Assembly (NCBI GenBank): GCA_016802295.1 | Contig: JAESIW010000020.1 | Location: 399,640-463,639 of the forward strand | Direction: 5' to 3' | DNA length: 64,000 bases | DNA from: Brachionus rotundiformis | Taxonomy: Eukaryota; Rotifera; Eurotatoria; Ploima; Brachionidae | Part shown: piece after piece, positions 23,287-34,860 of the stretch | Layout of the letters: each line of letters begins with the position of its first letter | How positions within the stretch are numbered: position 1 is the first letter of the stretch | Notes under the pieces: model-generated | Database searches by the model: none | What the model saw: the letters and a program-made list of their open reading frames with translations, nothing else | What the model was told of the DNA's origin: nothing | Made by a program: the position numbers and the translations under genes

Positions 23287-24315
23287 TTAGTCACTAAAAT
23301 AATTTCCTTCGCTAGAATTACACATCTCCCATCTTTCTGGCAGCATTTTGATCCCTCGCTCGTAGAACCTTGCTTGTTTTGAGGTGAAATATTGACTTAT
23401 GTCTTTTTTGATTTCCTCCAAGTCTAAGTATTTTTTTTCACCGAGGAAGTGCTGCATGGATCGGAACAAATGGTAATCTGAAGGAGCTAAGTCTGGTGAA
23501 TAAGCTGGGTGAGATAATACTTCCCAGCCTAGATTCTCTATCGTGTTCCGAGTCGTTTTTGCAACATGTGGCCTAGCGTTGTCATGTAAAAGAATCACTT
23601 TTCGCTCTCCTTTAGCTCTGTGTGGCCGTTTTGTTTCCAAAGCGTGAATCAAACGTATCAATTGTTGTGAATAAAGGTCTGCGGTTATCGTTTGCTTGGG
23701 TTGGAGTAGCTCATAATAGATTATACCCTTCTAATCCCATCAAACCAAAAGCATGACCTTTTTTCCATGAATTTCGCGTTTCGGAGTAGGTAATGGCTCT
23801 TGATTAGGGTTGACCCTTGATTTTTTTTTTTGACGTTAATCGAAGTAGATCCACTTTTCATCTCCAGTTACGTTTTTCCATAAAAAACTTTTTTTCCTGC
23901 CTAGACGAGAAAGAAACGCAAATGCTCAATCGTTGCGCAATATTGATTTCTGAGAGTTTGTGCGTGACCCATTTACCGACCTTTTAGATCTTTCCTAAGG
24001 CCTTTAATCTATTCCAAACGGTGCCATTTGTTACAGACATTTCTTTAGCGAGCTGTCTAGTCGACTGACTAGGGTCTTCCTCAAGCAGCTCTTGCGAATA
24101 CGCGTCATCAGCTTCGACGGTTCTCCCAACGCGTTCTTTGTCATTGAGGTCGAAATCTCCAAATTTGAATCGAGCAAACCAATTTTGACAAGTGCGAATA
24201 GTCAGAGCGTCGTCGCCATATACCAAACAAATCGATTTGGTAACCTCTGTCGCATTTTTTCCTTTGTTAAACTTGAATAACATGCAATGGCGGATATGCA
24301 TTTTTTGTCATCCAT
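23287..24315 (-). pseudogene. mariner transposase pseudogene
   Basis: Minus-strand transposase of the mariner family (D,D34D). The N-terminal paired-like DNA-binding part is at 24315-23984 (HIRHCMLFKFNKGKNATEV, FARFKFGDFDLND). It is out of frame by one base with the upstream MDDKK start. The catalytic core has TGDEKWIYFD near 23860, LLHDNARPHVAKT, and YSPDLAPSDYHLF; exactly 34 residues separate the second and third catalytic aspartates. Stops at FD*, V*WD* and frameshifts around 23680-23984 show it is dead. Terminal repeats are not clear: TTAGGT occurs near 23239 and again near 24475 but in the same orientation, so the true ends are unresolved. Confidence 0.88.
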
Positions 24316-24761
24316 TTTTATTTAGTTAATTATTTAGAAATTTAAAAAGCAAACATATAATCTTATATATCATTTGAAAGAACAAGAGTTGCTCTTTCAA
24401 ATGATGTACAACATTGCATAAAAAATCTAATCTTTTATGAGATTTTTTCATTTAAAAATCGACGAAAAAATTATTAGGTGTTGTAATGCAAGACATAATT
24501 TTTTTAGCAACAAAATTGTTAACATCTGGAACTACCCACCAAATAATATCGTCAACTCACCCATCCAGGTGTGATATCTTGTTTTCAGGCTAAAATAATT
24601 TATTTAGAATATTTTAACTAGAAAACGGCCGTTCTGAGCCGAAAATAAATATTCGTAAAATATTAAATAAGATAGACGAAGAGATTAAAAAAGAGAGAGA
24701 ATAAAATAGAACTAGGCCAAGCGACTAAAACTAAAATGTAAAAGAAAGTACGCTTTAAATC

Positions 24762-25002
24762 TAGGGTTGGGAAACCGGTTCGTTTTTGGAACCGGTTTTG
24801 TATTTAAACAGATTATATCCGAAAAATAAAAAGAAGATTTTTGATCGAAAAACTTTTTTCTTTATTTATTTTATATTTTTTCAAAAAACAATTGAGAAAA
24901 ATGCAATTCTTATAAAAAAAATTGAAAAAAAAAATTTTTTTCTTAATACTTATGCTATTCAAATTGAACCGGTTTTAAATTCGAACCGGTTTACCATCAC
25001 TA
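24762..25002. mobile_element. hAT-type MITE, copy A
   Basis: A 241-bp noncoding element whose ends read TAGGGTTGGGAAACCGG and, reverse-complemented, TAGTGATGGTAAACCGG. It is flanked by a perfect 8-bp duplication TTTAAATC (24754-24761 and 25003-25010), the target-site length of hAT transposons. AACCGGTT palindromes occur in both arms. Confidence 0.85.
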
Positions 25003-25010
25003 TTTAAATC

Positions 25011-26262
25011 ATAAAGAGAAGAAATTAGAATAGAGGAAGAAAAATAGACAAAAGATAAAATTTAAAAGTTTATAAAATTTGATTTAAGAGAGGGAGGTTT
25101 ATTCAGCTGATAAGTTGGAAGTGCTCGCAAAAACATTCCAAATTAACATTGTGATTAGCAGATGAAAAGCTACTACATCACAGGGACTTGGTAAAATGAT
25201 TTAATTTTAACCTTAAAATCTTGTTTTTCTAAATTTGACTGAGTCATTGTTACGAAGACGGCAAAAACGAAAATTTTAAAGATAAAAGTAAATTTTAATT
25301 TTATTTTAATTTTTGAGTGAGGATTAAAATAACATAAAAAAGGATTAAAAAACATAAATAATGTGAACGACACATAAACTTATATTTATTTATCAAAAAA
25401 GATTACAACCACATAAAATGATTTTAATAAAATGTTACAAACACATAAAATTAATTTATAAAAAAAAATTAAGTCTTTTATTTGATATGAGTGTTAGTAA
25501 GGGTCTGTATTATTTTAGCAGACTTAAAATCAGCTAACACATTTAAGCAAGTTCAATTTAGCAAATTTAATTTAGCACTTTAATATAATTAGCAATATCC
25601 ATAATTAATATAGCAAGACTCTAAATTAGCAAACTTGCTAAGCTAAATATAGCAAGAATAAGTTAGCAATAATCAATTTTTAACTTAATCTAATTTTGTA
25701 AAAATCTAATTTTTTCAAACAAGAAGGCTTGCGCCATTCGGACGAACCCTGGGGTCTCCCCCTCAATTATATATTTAATAATAAAATAAATAAAGTTAGC
25801 AATAATAATTAGCCAAAAAAAATTTATTTGAGTATATTTATCAAGAAGATTACTATGAAAGTTTATCATCAATTTTAGAGTATTAGAAAAATAAATTACA
25901 GGTAAAAAAGACTTGCTAAAATTTATTTATTTGTATATCTGTATCGAGCTAAGGCTCCTTCAGATTAAAAAAAAAAAAAAATCAAAATAAAAATAAAGTT
26001 AAAATAAGATAAAATATATATAAAAAAAAGAAAATAAAATAAAATAAGTTAAAATAGAAGAAAATTAAAATTAGATATTTTGAAATAGAGAATAACAGGA
26101 TACATATTTTAAATGTCCATTTTTATCATGCTAATTTAATTACTGCTAATTTGAATCGCTCCCGTTAGTAACACATAAGTTATTCTAAATTTCATTCAAA
26201 TAAAAAGTTACAAACACATAAAAATAAAATTTTTCAAAATATTTAATTTAATCTTTTTCATA
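25011..26262. other. AT-rich stretch with ACACATAAA repeats
   Basis: No gene. The motif ACACATAAA, often as TTACAAACACATAAAA, recurs at about 25363, 25410, 25437, 26170 and 26212, and its complement occurs in 26520-26630. These may be subterminal repeats of the MULE-like relic that has the SWIM fragment. A simple A-rich tract lies at 25968-26060. Confidence 0.4.
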
Positions 26263-26460
26263 CTAATACCCAGCTTTTCGTTTTTTTGATTTAGTTTTGC
26301 TATTAAAAGACTCCAATACAATACCTGGAAAATTTATTGATTCTACCATACAACATGCTATTAAATGTGTACATACTGCCTTATCTAAAAAGTTAGAACA
26401 ACTGCAGTCTGTACAATCGGGACACATACATTCTGGGTTTATTTGGACATTATATCTATT
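26263..26460 (-). pseudogene. SWIM zinc-finger fragment (MULE transposase relic)
   Basis: Minus-strand translation ending at the stop at 26263 contains CPDCTDCSCSNFLDKAVCTH then LIACCMVESINF, a classic SWIM finger (C-x-C-x(n)-C-x-H), followed by a basic tail (SKTKSKKRKAGY). SWIM fingers are typical of the C-terminus of Mutator-like transposases. No upstream catalytic domain is readable, so I treat it as a terminal fragment. Confidence 0.6.
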
Positions 26461-26469
26461 ATTTTGACT

Positions 26470-27017
26470 TAAACTTGGTCATAAAAATCGATTCAATTTT
26501 TTTTCTCATTTTGCTCTAAATTATATGTGTTTTTAACAGATAAAAAAAATTTAATTTTTTATTGATTAAAAAATTATGTGTTGGTTAATCTTTTTGGAAT
26601 TTTGATTAGCATTTTTTATTTTTATGTGTTCTATTTTTTGATTCACTCTTTTTATGGTATTTTAATCGTCACTCTTAATTTTTCAATTAATTATTTTTGT
26701 CATAACTTAAAGATTTAAAAATAATTAAAAAATTTTAAGTATAACTCTATTCTTGACTGCTCTTTAGCTAATTTTTAAAATTCTTCTGGACTAAATGGAC
26801 AAAAATATTTTTGATTTTAATAAAAATTTATTAACTTATAAAAATCAACAAAAAAAAATTCTATTTTAATTTTAATGTTTTTTTTAATTATGAAATAAAT
26901 AATTGCGTCAGAATTTCAGCATTTTTATTCTGATTTTGAAATTACGAAAAGCAATAATAATAAGTTGATATTTTAGTAGATTTTCATTAAAAAATTTCCA
27001 AAGAGAGTCATACCAAT
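26470..27017. other. Intergenic, repeat-derived
   Basis: AT-rich, no open frame. It contains scattered TGTGTT/ACACAT motifs like those to its left. The last part is the upstream region of the gene at 27018. Confidence 0.4.
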
Positions 27018-27807
27018 ATGTGTCGGTCAAATATGAAGAAAAAAACTTCCAGAAAGCGTGAACCTAAGTTACCTAGTGACTCTGATGATCTTGATGAACA
27101 TATTTTCTTAGTAAATCAAGGTTTCTTTTACACTAAATGACACAATTATCTCCCTTAGACAGTCTAATTTGCTAATAACTGAAAACTTTTTGATAACATG
27201 TAACCAAACTACAAGTCAGGCAGAAAAACTTATTCATGACACAAAAACAAATGGCTTTATAATCTCCAATTTCCACCAGATTAAACCATACAAAGCAATT
27301 AGTTTAACTAATGATGCACTTCGAATTCAAAATACTCCCAATGCTGGTGGATCTTCAGTAGAATCAGAGGCTTTGTCGTTTGAGTTTTTTAAAAAATTTT
27401 TCAATGCAGAACTTTTATGCACAGAAATGGAAGTATCTTATTTTCCAGAAGGCGGGTCAATAACTGATTATGTTTTGACTATTTTTGGAAAGAGAGTTGG
27501 TGTATCGGTAACAAGAGCCATGAAAAAAAACTTCGAAGAGTACACCATTCAAGATGCAGAATTTTTACTGAGAAAAAAGCTCAGAGGTATAAATCAATCA
27601 TCTAAAAATACATTGATCAAATGGCACAAGCAAATTCTCCATGTGTGGGCTTTTGATGACAGATCAGTAGATTTGCTACTAATTGCATGGTCCGAGTTGG
27701 AATCCTATTTAAAGACAAATACCGTACTTGTGATTACGGTAGCGACCAAGAGTCAAGAGTTATTTGTTAGTCAAAAGGTTGGTAAAAAATGCTTGTTGGC
27801 AAATTAA
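27018..27807 (+). CDS. Uncharacterised protein, possible nuclease-like fold
   Basis: Two exons are proposed: 27018-27110 and 27163-27807, a 52-bp intron with a GTAAAT donor and CAG acceptor, giving 245 residues starting MCRSNMKKKTSRKREPK. An alternative donor at the following CAAG/GT would break the frame. I do not recognise a named family. The core NAGGSSVESEALSFEFFKKF, then EVSYFPEGGSITDYVLTIFG and KRVGVSVTRAMKK, has the pattern aspartate, strand, glycine turn, V-x-V-T-R. This resembles the PD-(D/E)XK nuclease-like core with the acidic residue replaced by serine. The rest (EDAE-like QDAEFLLRKKLRGI, then WHKQILHVWAFDD) looks like a globular domain. It stands between transposon relics and may be a host gene or cargo. 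Function unknown. Confidence 0.55.
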
Positions 27808-28340
27808 ACTAGATAAGTGTAATTTTGTAACAAATATTTTATTTTTTTTTTAATTCTTACAATAAACAAAAAACATAAAAATAATAAATATAATTTGAAA
27901 AATAAAATTTTTTATTTTTTAATAGAGTATATTTTTTGTTACGAGATAAATTTTTTTAATTTTATTCATAAAAAGGAAATAAAAGAGAAATAAAAGTTTA
28001 ACGATTCGTTGTAGGCACAGCTTAAACCAACATTCTCAATTTTTCTCCAAATCGTCTGCTTGAAAAGGAAAAAGCAGCCATGTAGAATACTGTACCATGT
28101 AGAACAATGTAGAGTACTTTTAGGGAACAATTTAGCTGCACTGTTTAAAAAAGCACATTCAAATTCCGAAGTTGGTTGATTTTGGCATAATTTTTAACTT
28201 GACAGCTATCACTTTTAAATACCCTGGCATAAATTGCCTCAGTTTTTCTTGGAAAAGTAGAACATATTAGTGATATACATCGACCACGACTTAATTAGCT
28301 TAGATTTCTTGTCAAATTAGTTATTATCTGTCTTTTGCAC
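27808..28340. other. Intergenic
   Basis: No gene or recognisable repeat. A short AT-rich 3' flank follows the gene ending at 27807, and a tandem-like duplication TGTAGAATACTGTACCA / TGTAGAACAATGTAGAG is visible at 28080-28115. Confidence 0.4.
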
Positions 28341-28552
28341 TAGGGGTGGTAAACCGGTTCAATTTGAATAACATAAGTATTAAGAAAATCAATTTTTTTT
28401 ATAAGAATTGAATTTTTCTCAATTGTTTTTTTGAAAAAATATGAAATTAATAAAGAAAAAAGTTTTTCGATTAAAAATCTTCTTTTAATTTTTCGTTTAT
28501 AATCTGTTTAATACAAAACCGGTTCCAAAGACGAACCGGTTTCCCAACCCTA
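28341..28552. mobile_element. hAT-type MITE, copy B (inverted)
   Basis: Same family as 24762-25002 but in the opposite orientation: begins TAGGGGTGGTAAACCGGTTC and ends GGTTTCCCAACCCTA. Flanked by TTTTGCAC and TTTTGAAC, an 8-bp duplication with one mismatch. Noncoding. Confidence 0.82.
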
Positions 28553-28583
28553 TTTTGAACAGCAAGATAAGTCTTAGTCTAAA

Positions 28584-29445
28584 CAGTATTGCACAAAAGT
28601 TTAGACGCACATCATTTTTGCCTAATTAAAAATTGATTAATTAACTTAGATGGATTTGTAAATGTCTTATTTTGAAGATTATGCAATAAGTGTTAGATTC
28701 ATATATGAAGCATCGCTATAAAACTTACTGCTCAATGACTGTGACATTAAAAATTATATCCCTAAAAAATAACGAAATTAAAAAATGGGTAAAAAAAGCG
28801 TTGCCAATGAAGATGTCAGATAATTTGTCTCGTAAAGGATAAGATCAAAAGTAATCGGGAAATAGCAAAATTAATAGGAATATCAGAAAAAAAGTGTGAG
28901 AACAACAAGAAAAAATACACAAAAGGCACCCAAAAGGAATCAACAAGGTCTGGGAGACCAAGAAAGCTAGGGACCAAAATAGTTTATTCATACAGGTAAG
29001 AAAAAATCCTACAATAAGTAATAAAAAGTTGGTCTCTGAGTTTAATTCTAAGTTTAAAAATCTTAAGGTTAGTAAAGAAACAGGAAGGAGATTTCAAACT
29101 AGGAAGGGAATAGGAACTTATACAGCTCTTAAAAAGCCATTGCTGACGGCATCGGATAGAAGTTAAAATGGTGTAAAGAAAAATTAAATTGAACAATTGA
29201 ACGTTGGAAATGATAATTTTTAGTGACGAATCCAATTTTGATGTGTTTAATAGGAAATATAAAGGGTTTTAGTAAAAAGGTTAAGAAAAGAAAAACACGA
29301 CACAATATTTGTGGTACCAACTCTACAATGTGGTGGTGGATCCGCAGGAATATGGGGATGCATCAGCACTAAAGGTACAGGATGCTGTCGTATATATGAG
29401 GGGCAAATTAATCAATATAGCTATAAGGATATAACTATATGATAA
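28584..29445 (+). pseudogene. Tc1-like transposase pseudogene
   Basis: Starts at a Tc1-type end CAGTATTGCACAAAAGTTTA (28584). Plus-strand translation with frameshifts gives a helix-turn-helix N-terminus (NREIAKL-like), then RKNPTISNKKLVSEF, then WKMIIFSDESNFDVFNRK (first catalytic aspartate), and VVPTLQCGGGSAGIWGCIS, all diagnostic of Tc1 transposases. The third catalytic residue region and right end are missing. Numerous stops mean it is dead. Confidence 0.75.
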
Positions 29446-30104
29446 GATAAAGTTTTAAAAAGCTGCACTTTAGCTTTAAAAAGAAAAGTCAGATAAACAA
29501 GTTCATTAAATTCTAATATTTTAAATTACCAGTCAGTATCAATACCTGTAAGATAAAGATTTGGATAAAAGACATGTAAGCCCTCGAATAAGGTCAATTA
29601 AATAAGATACATTTATTTAAGTTCTTGTTTTAACTCTTTTCTGTTATTTGACATCTTTCAGCATTTTCATCAATAAGCTTTTTTTCTCTTTTTATCATCA
29701 AACTTCTTTCCAGTTGGAACACATTTCCCAAGTTCCTCTAAATAATAAATAGATTAATAAATTTAATATTTTCAATTTCTATTTTCCTTATTAATTTTAT
29801 CATTGTTCGGTAATTTGAACTGATATATCCTAGTATTATTACGGTCTTCTGAAAAATATATTCAAGAATTATCCAGAAAGTTCTTTTTATTAAAAAAAAT
29901 TTTTGATATTGTACAATAATTGAATTTAAAGATTGGTCTTTTATAGACAAAAACATTAACTTGTTGATTAATCTTAAAATTTTGATATAATTTTTACTAT
30001 AAGACAAATTAAATGTTAAGTTTTAATTGCAATTATTAATATTTAAAATTAATTTTTAAAAATATTAATCGAAAGCACATTTTATAAAAAATAATAATAA
30101 AAAA
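29446..30104. other. Intergenic upstream of WDR12
   Basis: AT-rich, no gene. A minus-strand 89-residue open frame here lacks any family motif and is composed of I/F/K-rich codons expected from AT-rich noncoding DNA. Confidence 0.4.
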
Positions 30105-31418
30105 ATGAATGGTAACGCAGAGAATGGCGATCATTTCCAGTTAATGGTCAAATTTTTTACCAAAAATGCAAAATACTCCATAGCTGACAACCCTTATTCA
30201 ATACCAGCTGCCTCGACCATTCAGAATCTAAATGCACTTCTGATTGGAATTCTGAAATCAGATGACAATGAATTGGAGACAGACTTTTCTGCAGTAGAAT
30301 TTGACTTCTACATCAATGGTCAGTACATAGCAAGCACCTTAGGCGATTTGATTAAAACCCTACCTGATGTTAAAATAGAATCTGTTATTGAAATCGAGTA
30401 TGCGGAACGAAATGCAGCCCCAGAGCCAATCGATTCCGTGGTACTTGATGACTGGATTAGTTCCATTAAAGGAAAAGATGACCTAATATTGGTTGGCTGT
30501 TATGACAATTCGGTGCAAATATGGAACAGGGATGGAAAAAAGCTTGCCTCATTGTCTGGTCACACTGGTCCGGTGAAATCAGTTGCTTGGTTGAGCCAGT
30601 CAGCACTAATGAGCTCTTCTCACGACCAATCCATTCTTATTTGGCACTTGGACTCGAAAAACAAGCTCATCAGGACCCAAAAATGTGTTGGTCATTCGGA
30701 AAGTGTCGAATGCCTGGACATTAGCGAAGACAAGTCAAAGTTTGTGTCTGGCTCATGGGACAAAATGATCAAGTTATGGAATTTGTTGGACGACGATGAG
30801 GTTGAAGAAACCTTGGTGTCAAAGAAGAAAAAATCCGATATACCATCACAGGTCAAAACACCGCTGATAACACTCAATGGTCACTCTGAAAACGTGTCCA
30901 GCTGCAAGTGGATGGATGAGAAGAGTGTTTGCACAAGCTCATGGGACCATTCGATCAGGCTATGGGACATGTTCAGTGGTCAAGAGACTCAGTGTTTAAA
31001 AAGTGTTAATAAAATATATCTGTCCATTGATTATTCCAAGATAAATAGTCTAATTGGTGCTGGCTCGAATGATTCCACAGTCAGAATATACGACCCGAGG
31101 TCTACAGAAGGAAATTTAGTAAAAATTAGCCTGACATCTCATACTGGCTGGGTCTCTTCGGTTTCTTGGTCCAAAAAAGACCAAAATTTGCTTCTCACTG
31201 GCTCTTATGACAACAGTGCCAAACTTTGGGACATAAGAAAGTAATAAATATGTATAATTATTTAAATTAATTGTTCAAATGAGTTTTAATTAAGTGCCAA
31301 GACAAGCATGTATGACATGTTGGGCCATGAGGACAAGGTTTTGTGTGTTGATTGGAGTGTGGAAAATTTGATGCTTAGTGGATCTGCAGATAATACGTTT
31401 AAAATGTATCAGACATAG
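30105..31418 (+). CDS. WDR12: Ribosome biogenesis protein WDR12 (Ytm1)
   Basis: Component of the PeBoW complex (PES1, BOP1, WDR12), needed for processing of 28S/5.8S rRNA precursors in the nucleolus. Two exons, 30105-31240 and 31295-31418, with a 54-bp intron; together about 419 residues. Residues about 10-75 form the NLE ubiquitin-like domain (MVKFFTKNAKYSIADNPYSI), which in yeast contacts the AAA-ATPase Rea1. Seven WD repeats follow: DLILVGCYDNSVQIW, LASLSGHTGPVKSVAW, CVGHSESVECLDIS, LNGHSENVSSCKWM, and the last in the small second exon, MLGHEDKVLCVDWSVENL ending FKMYQT. An acidic loop DDDEVEE then KKKKSD is present in the third/fourth repeat, as in the family. The 3' exon would be missed without splicing. 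Confidence 0.93.
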
Positions 31419-31743
31419 AATTTTTTTTTTAATAAAAGATAATATAAAGAATATTTTTATTTTTTGTTGTTGGACAAAATAAAGACAAAAAAATTAACAT
31501 CACATTAAAAAATATATATTTTCGGTAAAATTCTAATGGTCAGTTGAAAAATGGATCAGTTCAGTGTTTGTAGAAAATAATTAACAGTACTAATCAGAAA
31601 AAAAAAAGAAAATTAATTATCTACTAGTCGACTCTCGACCTTTGTTTGTCTAAGATTCAATTGAGTCGGATATAAACATTTAGAAAAGAAAATTGTTAAT
31701 TTAAATTAATTTCAAAGTAAATTAGGCTCCATAGTTACACAAA

Positions 31744-32865
31744 ATGAGTGAAGAAAGCGAGCAAGTGGCTGTGGAGAGTGGAGAACAGGAACAGAACGAG
31801 TCGCAGAGTGAATATGTGGAGGAGAATGGTAACAATGATGGTGGTAGTGGTGGTGGACAAGGCGAGATTGAGTCGGAGAGCGCTCAGCTAGAGCCCGAGC
31901 ATTTTAGGAAAGTGTTTGTCGGTGGTCTTAGCTACAAGACGGACGACGAGTCGTTCAAGAGCTATTTCTCCAAATTTGGAGAGCTTCTGGACTATGTGGT
32001 GATGAAGGACAAGGAGTCGGGCAAGAGCCGCGGCTTTGGCTTTGTCACATATGCCAACTCGTCTCAAGTGGACGAGCTGATGAACAACAGACCGCATAAC
32101 ATTGACGGCAGACAAGTAGAGACCAAGAGAGCAACGCCCAAAGAAGACTCGGGCAGACAGGAGATACAAGTGACTGTGAAAAAGTTGTTTGTAGGCGGAA
32201 TAAGGGACGCCATAAACGAAGAAGACCTTAGGTCCTATTTTGGCTCGTATGGCAACATCACCGACTGTGTGATCATGCGAGACAAAGAGAAGAACACGTC
32301 AAGAGGCTTCGGCTTCATTACTTTTGACGACTATGATCCAGTCGACAAGGTTATCATTGAAAAGCACCACACTGTCAATGGTCTAGCGCTGCAGTGTCAA
32401 AAAGCCCTGCCCAAGGAGGCCAATCAGTCCCAGAACAGGTCCAATTTTAACAACAGACAACCGCACAATCAACATCAACAAAACTACAATGGTTTCAACA
32501 ACAACAATCACAACGATTTCAGAAACAACAACGGCTTTCAGATGAATGGTTTTAATGGTAATGGCATGAACTATGGCAATTACTCGAATGGAATGAATGG
32601 TAATAATGGAGGATATGGCAATATGAACAATAACCGCAATGGACGAGGCGGTGGTGGTGGAGGTCCGATGCGAGGTGGTCATTCGAAATTCAACAACAAC
32701 CGCCCGCAAGCGCCATATGCACGAGGCAAGAATGGCCAAGGCAGAAAAATGCCCAGAAATGGCCCCAATCGCATGACAAACAATAACAATCCTATGAATA
32801 ACAACTTAATTAGTGATGGCATCAATCAAATAAATATGGTAGGCAATGGCAATGGAATGTTTTGA
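31744..32865 (+). CDS. hnRNP A-type RNA-binding protein, copy 2
   Basis: A 373-residue, intronless two-RRM protein of the hnRNP A/B family. ATG at 31744, 326 bp after WDR12. The N-terminus is acidic (QVAVESGEQEQNESQSEYVE). RRM1 has KVFVGGL and KSRGFGFVTY; RRM2 has KLFVGGI and TSRGFGFITF. The C-terminal tail is very rich in asparagine and glycine, with an RGG-like patch (RNGRGGGGGGPMRGGH). Its protein is the same as the inverted copy at 57252-58373 except at residues 18 (N here, T there) and 22 (S here, R there). The shared sequence continues through the 3' flank into a LINE scrap, but homology stops right at the start codon on the 5' side. Confidence 0.93.
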   Translation: MSEESEQVAVESGEQEQNESQSEYVEENGNNDGGSGGGQGEIESESAQLEPEHFRKVFVGGLSYKTDDESFKSYFSKFGELLDYVVMKDKESGKSRGFGFVTYANSSQVDELMNNRPHNIDGRQVETKRATPKEDSGRQEIQVTVKKLFVGGIRDAINEEDLRSYFGSYGNITDCVIMRDKEKNTSRGFGFITFDDYDPVDKVIIEKHHTVNGLALQCQKALPKEANQSQNRSNFNNRQPHNQHQQNYNGFNNNNHNDFRNNNGFQMNGFNGNGMNYGNYSNGMNGNNGGYGNMNNNRNGRGGGGGGPMRGGHSKFNNNRPQAPYARGKNGQGRKMPRNGPNRMTNNNNPMNNNLISDGINQINMVGNGNGMF

Positions 32866-33377
32866 TAGATTTTTATTTTATTATTTTTATGACAAATAAT
32901 ATTTAGTTATTGATCAATTTATTAAATTAATTTTTGTTAATAAATTAACTCATTTAATTAATCTTTAATATTAATCAAAACATGAACATTTAATTCTTAA
33001 TATGATATTTTATTATAAACGCCCCAACTAAAATTGTATACTACTGCTAAAATATCATATCTTGAAACTTTTATCAAGTTTTTGTTATTGTTACTTTTTC
33101 TATTTCACTTCTGTCCCCAATTAATAAATTGTCTTAAAGATTATTTCCCTCTCAAATCTCTAGCCACTTTGAATCTATCAATATTTTTCAAAGACTTATA
33201 AGAGAATTTAAAAAACCTAAAATTGACCTTAATGACAAACATGATAATGACATCACTTGGACTCAAAGCCGAAATCTTTGCAGTTAATTCGTAATCATCT
33301 TCTTATTGTTAATTTTTTATTTAAAAACAAAGGTAATAAATCAGACATTAATAACTTTAGGGCTATTTCAGTTCTTC
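32866..33377 (+). repeat. Duplicated 3' flank with LINE fragment
   Basis: The first 200 bp match the 3' flank of the inverted copy (57251 downwards), with divergence growing with distance. Further on, 33330-33375 encodes SDINNFRAISVL, the N-[YF]-R-x-I-S motif of LINE reverse transcriptases; the counterpart near 57010 reads SDINNLRTISV. The two flanks differ by an insertion or deletion of roughly 200 bp around 33100-33330. Confidence 0.65.
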
Positions 33378-34090
33378 ATTTTGGTGTATAAGTTAGCGAC
33401 ATGTCACTAAAGTCAAAAAAAAATTTCCAAGTAATTAATGCGTATGATAAGATCGGTCATTATATGTTTCAAAATAAAATTTCTTTTATAAAAATCATTG
33501 ATCTTTAGTTTAATAAACAATACTGTCTTAAAAGTTGGAATTGTTGTTTATTTTAGGGTTCCGAACTAACCAAAAAATTTTGAAATTAAAATCTATATAA
33601 AAAAAATTTTTTAAAAAATTGATCATTATTTATTTTCATCTGATATATGAATTTTCTTGTTTAAAATAGAATGTGTGTTTGTCATACTTTTGTGTGTTGT
33701 TAGGTCACCCATTCAATTATCTTTTTTGTCAGTGATTTCTTAACGTTAATGTTATGATATAAATCATAAATAGAAATTTAAATGACTTTTTTTAATAACC
33801 TTATGACTTTTGAAATCAAGCCAAATTACTATTTACTTTTCGTCCTTTTAAAAAAATGAAAGGGCAGATAATAGTCAATTAAGTTAACTGTTATCGAGTC
33901 AAAAACTTAGGTCAGTGAAATTTAAATTTTTTTATAAAATAGAAAATTTTTAGAAAATAAAAACCCGCTAAATTTTGAAAGTATTTTTATTAAAATACAT
34001 TAATTATTTAAAAATAGTTCTGGGTACTTGGAAATCATTTGTTTTTTTTTGACTTTAGTGACATGTCGCTAACTTTTACACCAAAATATG
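33378..34090. mobile_element. TIR element inserted in the LINE scrap
   Basis: Outer inverted repeats of about 40 bp: ATTTTGGTGTATAAGTTAGC at the left, and the reverse complement of TAACTTTTACACCAAAAT at the right. Both contain GCGACATGTCACTAAAGTC. The interior of about 630 bp has no transposase. Related ACATGTC blocks continue to 34190, so the right boundary may lie further out. No target duplication was identified. Confidence 0.55.
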
Positions 34091-34214
34091 TAAAAACCGA
34101 CATTTTTAGACCTTTTTCACAGTCACATGTCGTTATGGTCGAAAAAGGTCAAAATGAAAACCAGTGTTCGATACATAAGAACATGTCACTAAAATCGAAC
34201 AATTACGTTAATTT

Positions 34215-34340
34215 ACATCGATAACAAGTTTGGAATTCAAACATATTACTACTTCGGCATATATCCCAGAACAAATAGTGCTACAGAGAGATTTAATCAA
34301 ACACTAGCTAATAGCTAAAGAAGCTGAAACAAACACACAA
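34215..34340 (+). pseudogene. Retroelement integrase fragment
   Basis: Plus-strand translation reads FGIQTYYYFGIYPRTNSATE then RFNQTLA. This matches the integrase core of LTR retroelements (H-P-x-T-x-G-x-x-E-R-x-x-x-x-L), including the catalytic glutamate. Only this short piece is readable; stops follow immediately. Confidence 0.6.
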
Positions 34341-34860
34341 TGATTCATTTAAATGATTGATCATTAAGTAATGAAAATTTGAATGACATAGTAAATAGAA
34401 GTCTTGAAAAAAAACAACTTTAAGGTATTTCTCGACCATTAGCGTCAGAGAGAGAATTCAAAAGTGTCAAATGGATACTAAAAACAAATCTCAAAATATT
34501 ATTGAAGAAAAGACTGCAAAAGGGAAAACTGTATTATTAAAATGCGAAGGACTAGAAAATAGAATCGGGATTTAAGGGAGCTTATAAAATCTCAGCGGCT
34601 ACACTAGGCGTGAAAATTATATTCAAATTTGGAAATGAATAAAAAGTTTGATTCTTTGGAAAATATCTCAAAAAGAAAAATTAGCGCCGCATTCATTTGA
34701 ATTAAGACGCGACAGTTTACTTTTAACAGTAAGAGTAAGACTGTTGTCATGTCTTTTTTATATGAAACGCCACCTATTCTCGTACAAATATCTTTTTACA
34801 TGGCGAATCTTTTTCTCGTGCAGTACAACCATGTTTAATTTTTGAATGTAATCTATATAT

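Noticed and set aside
24474..24510. TTAGGT block as the mariner right terminal repeat
   Set aside because: It has the same orientation as the TTAGGT near 23239; true inverted ends would be in opposite orientation.
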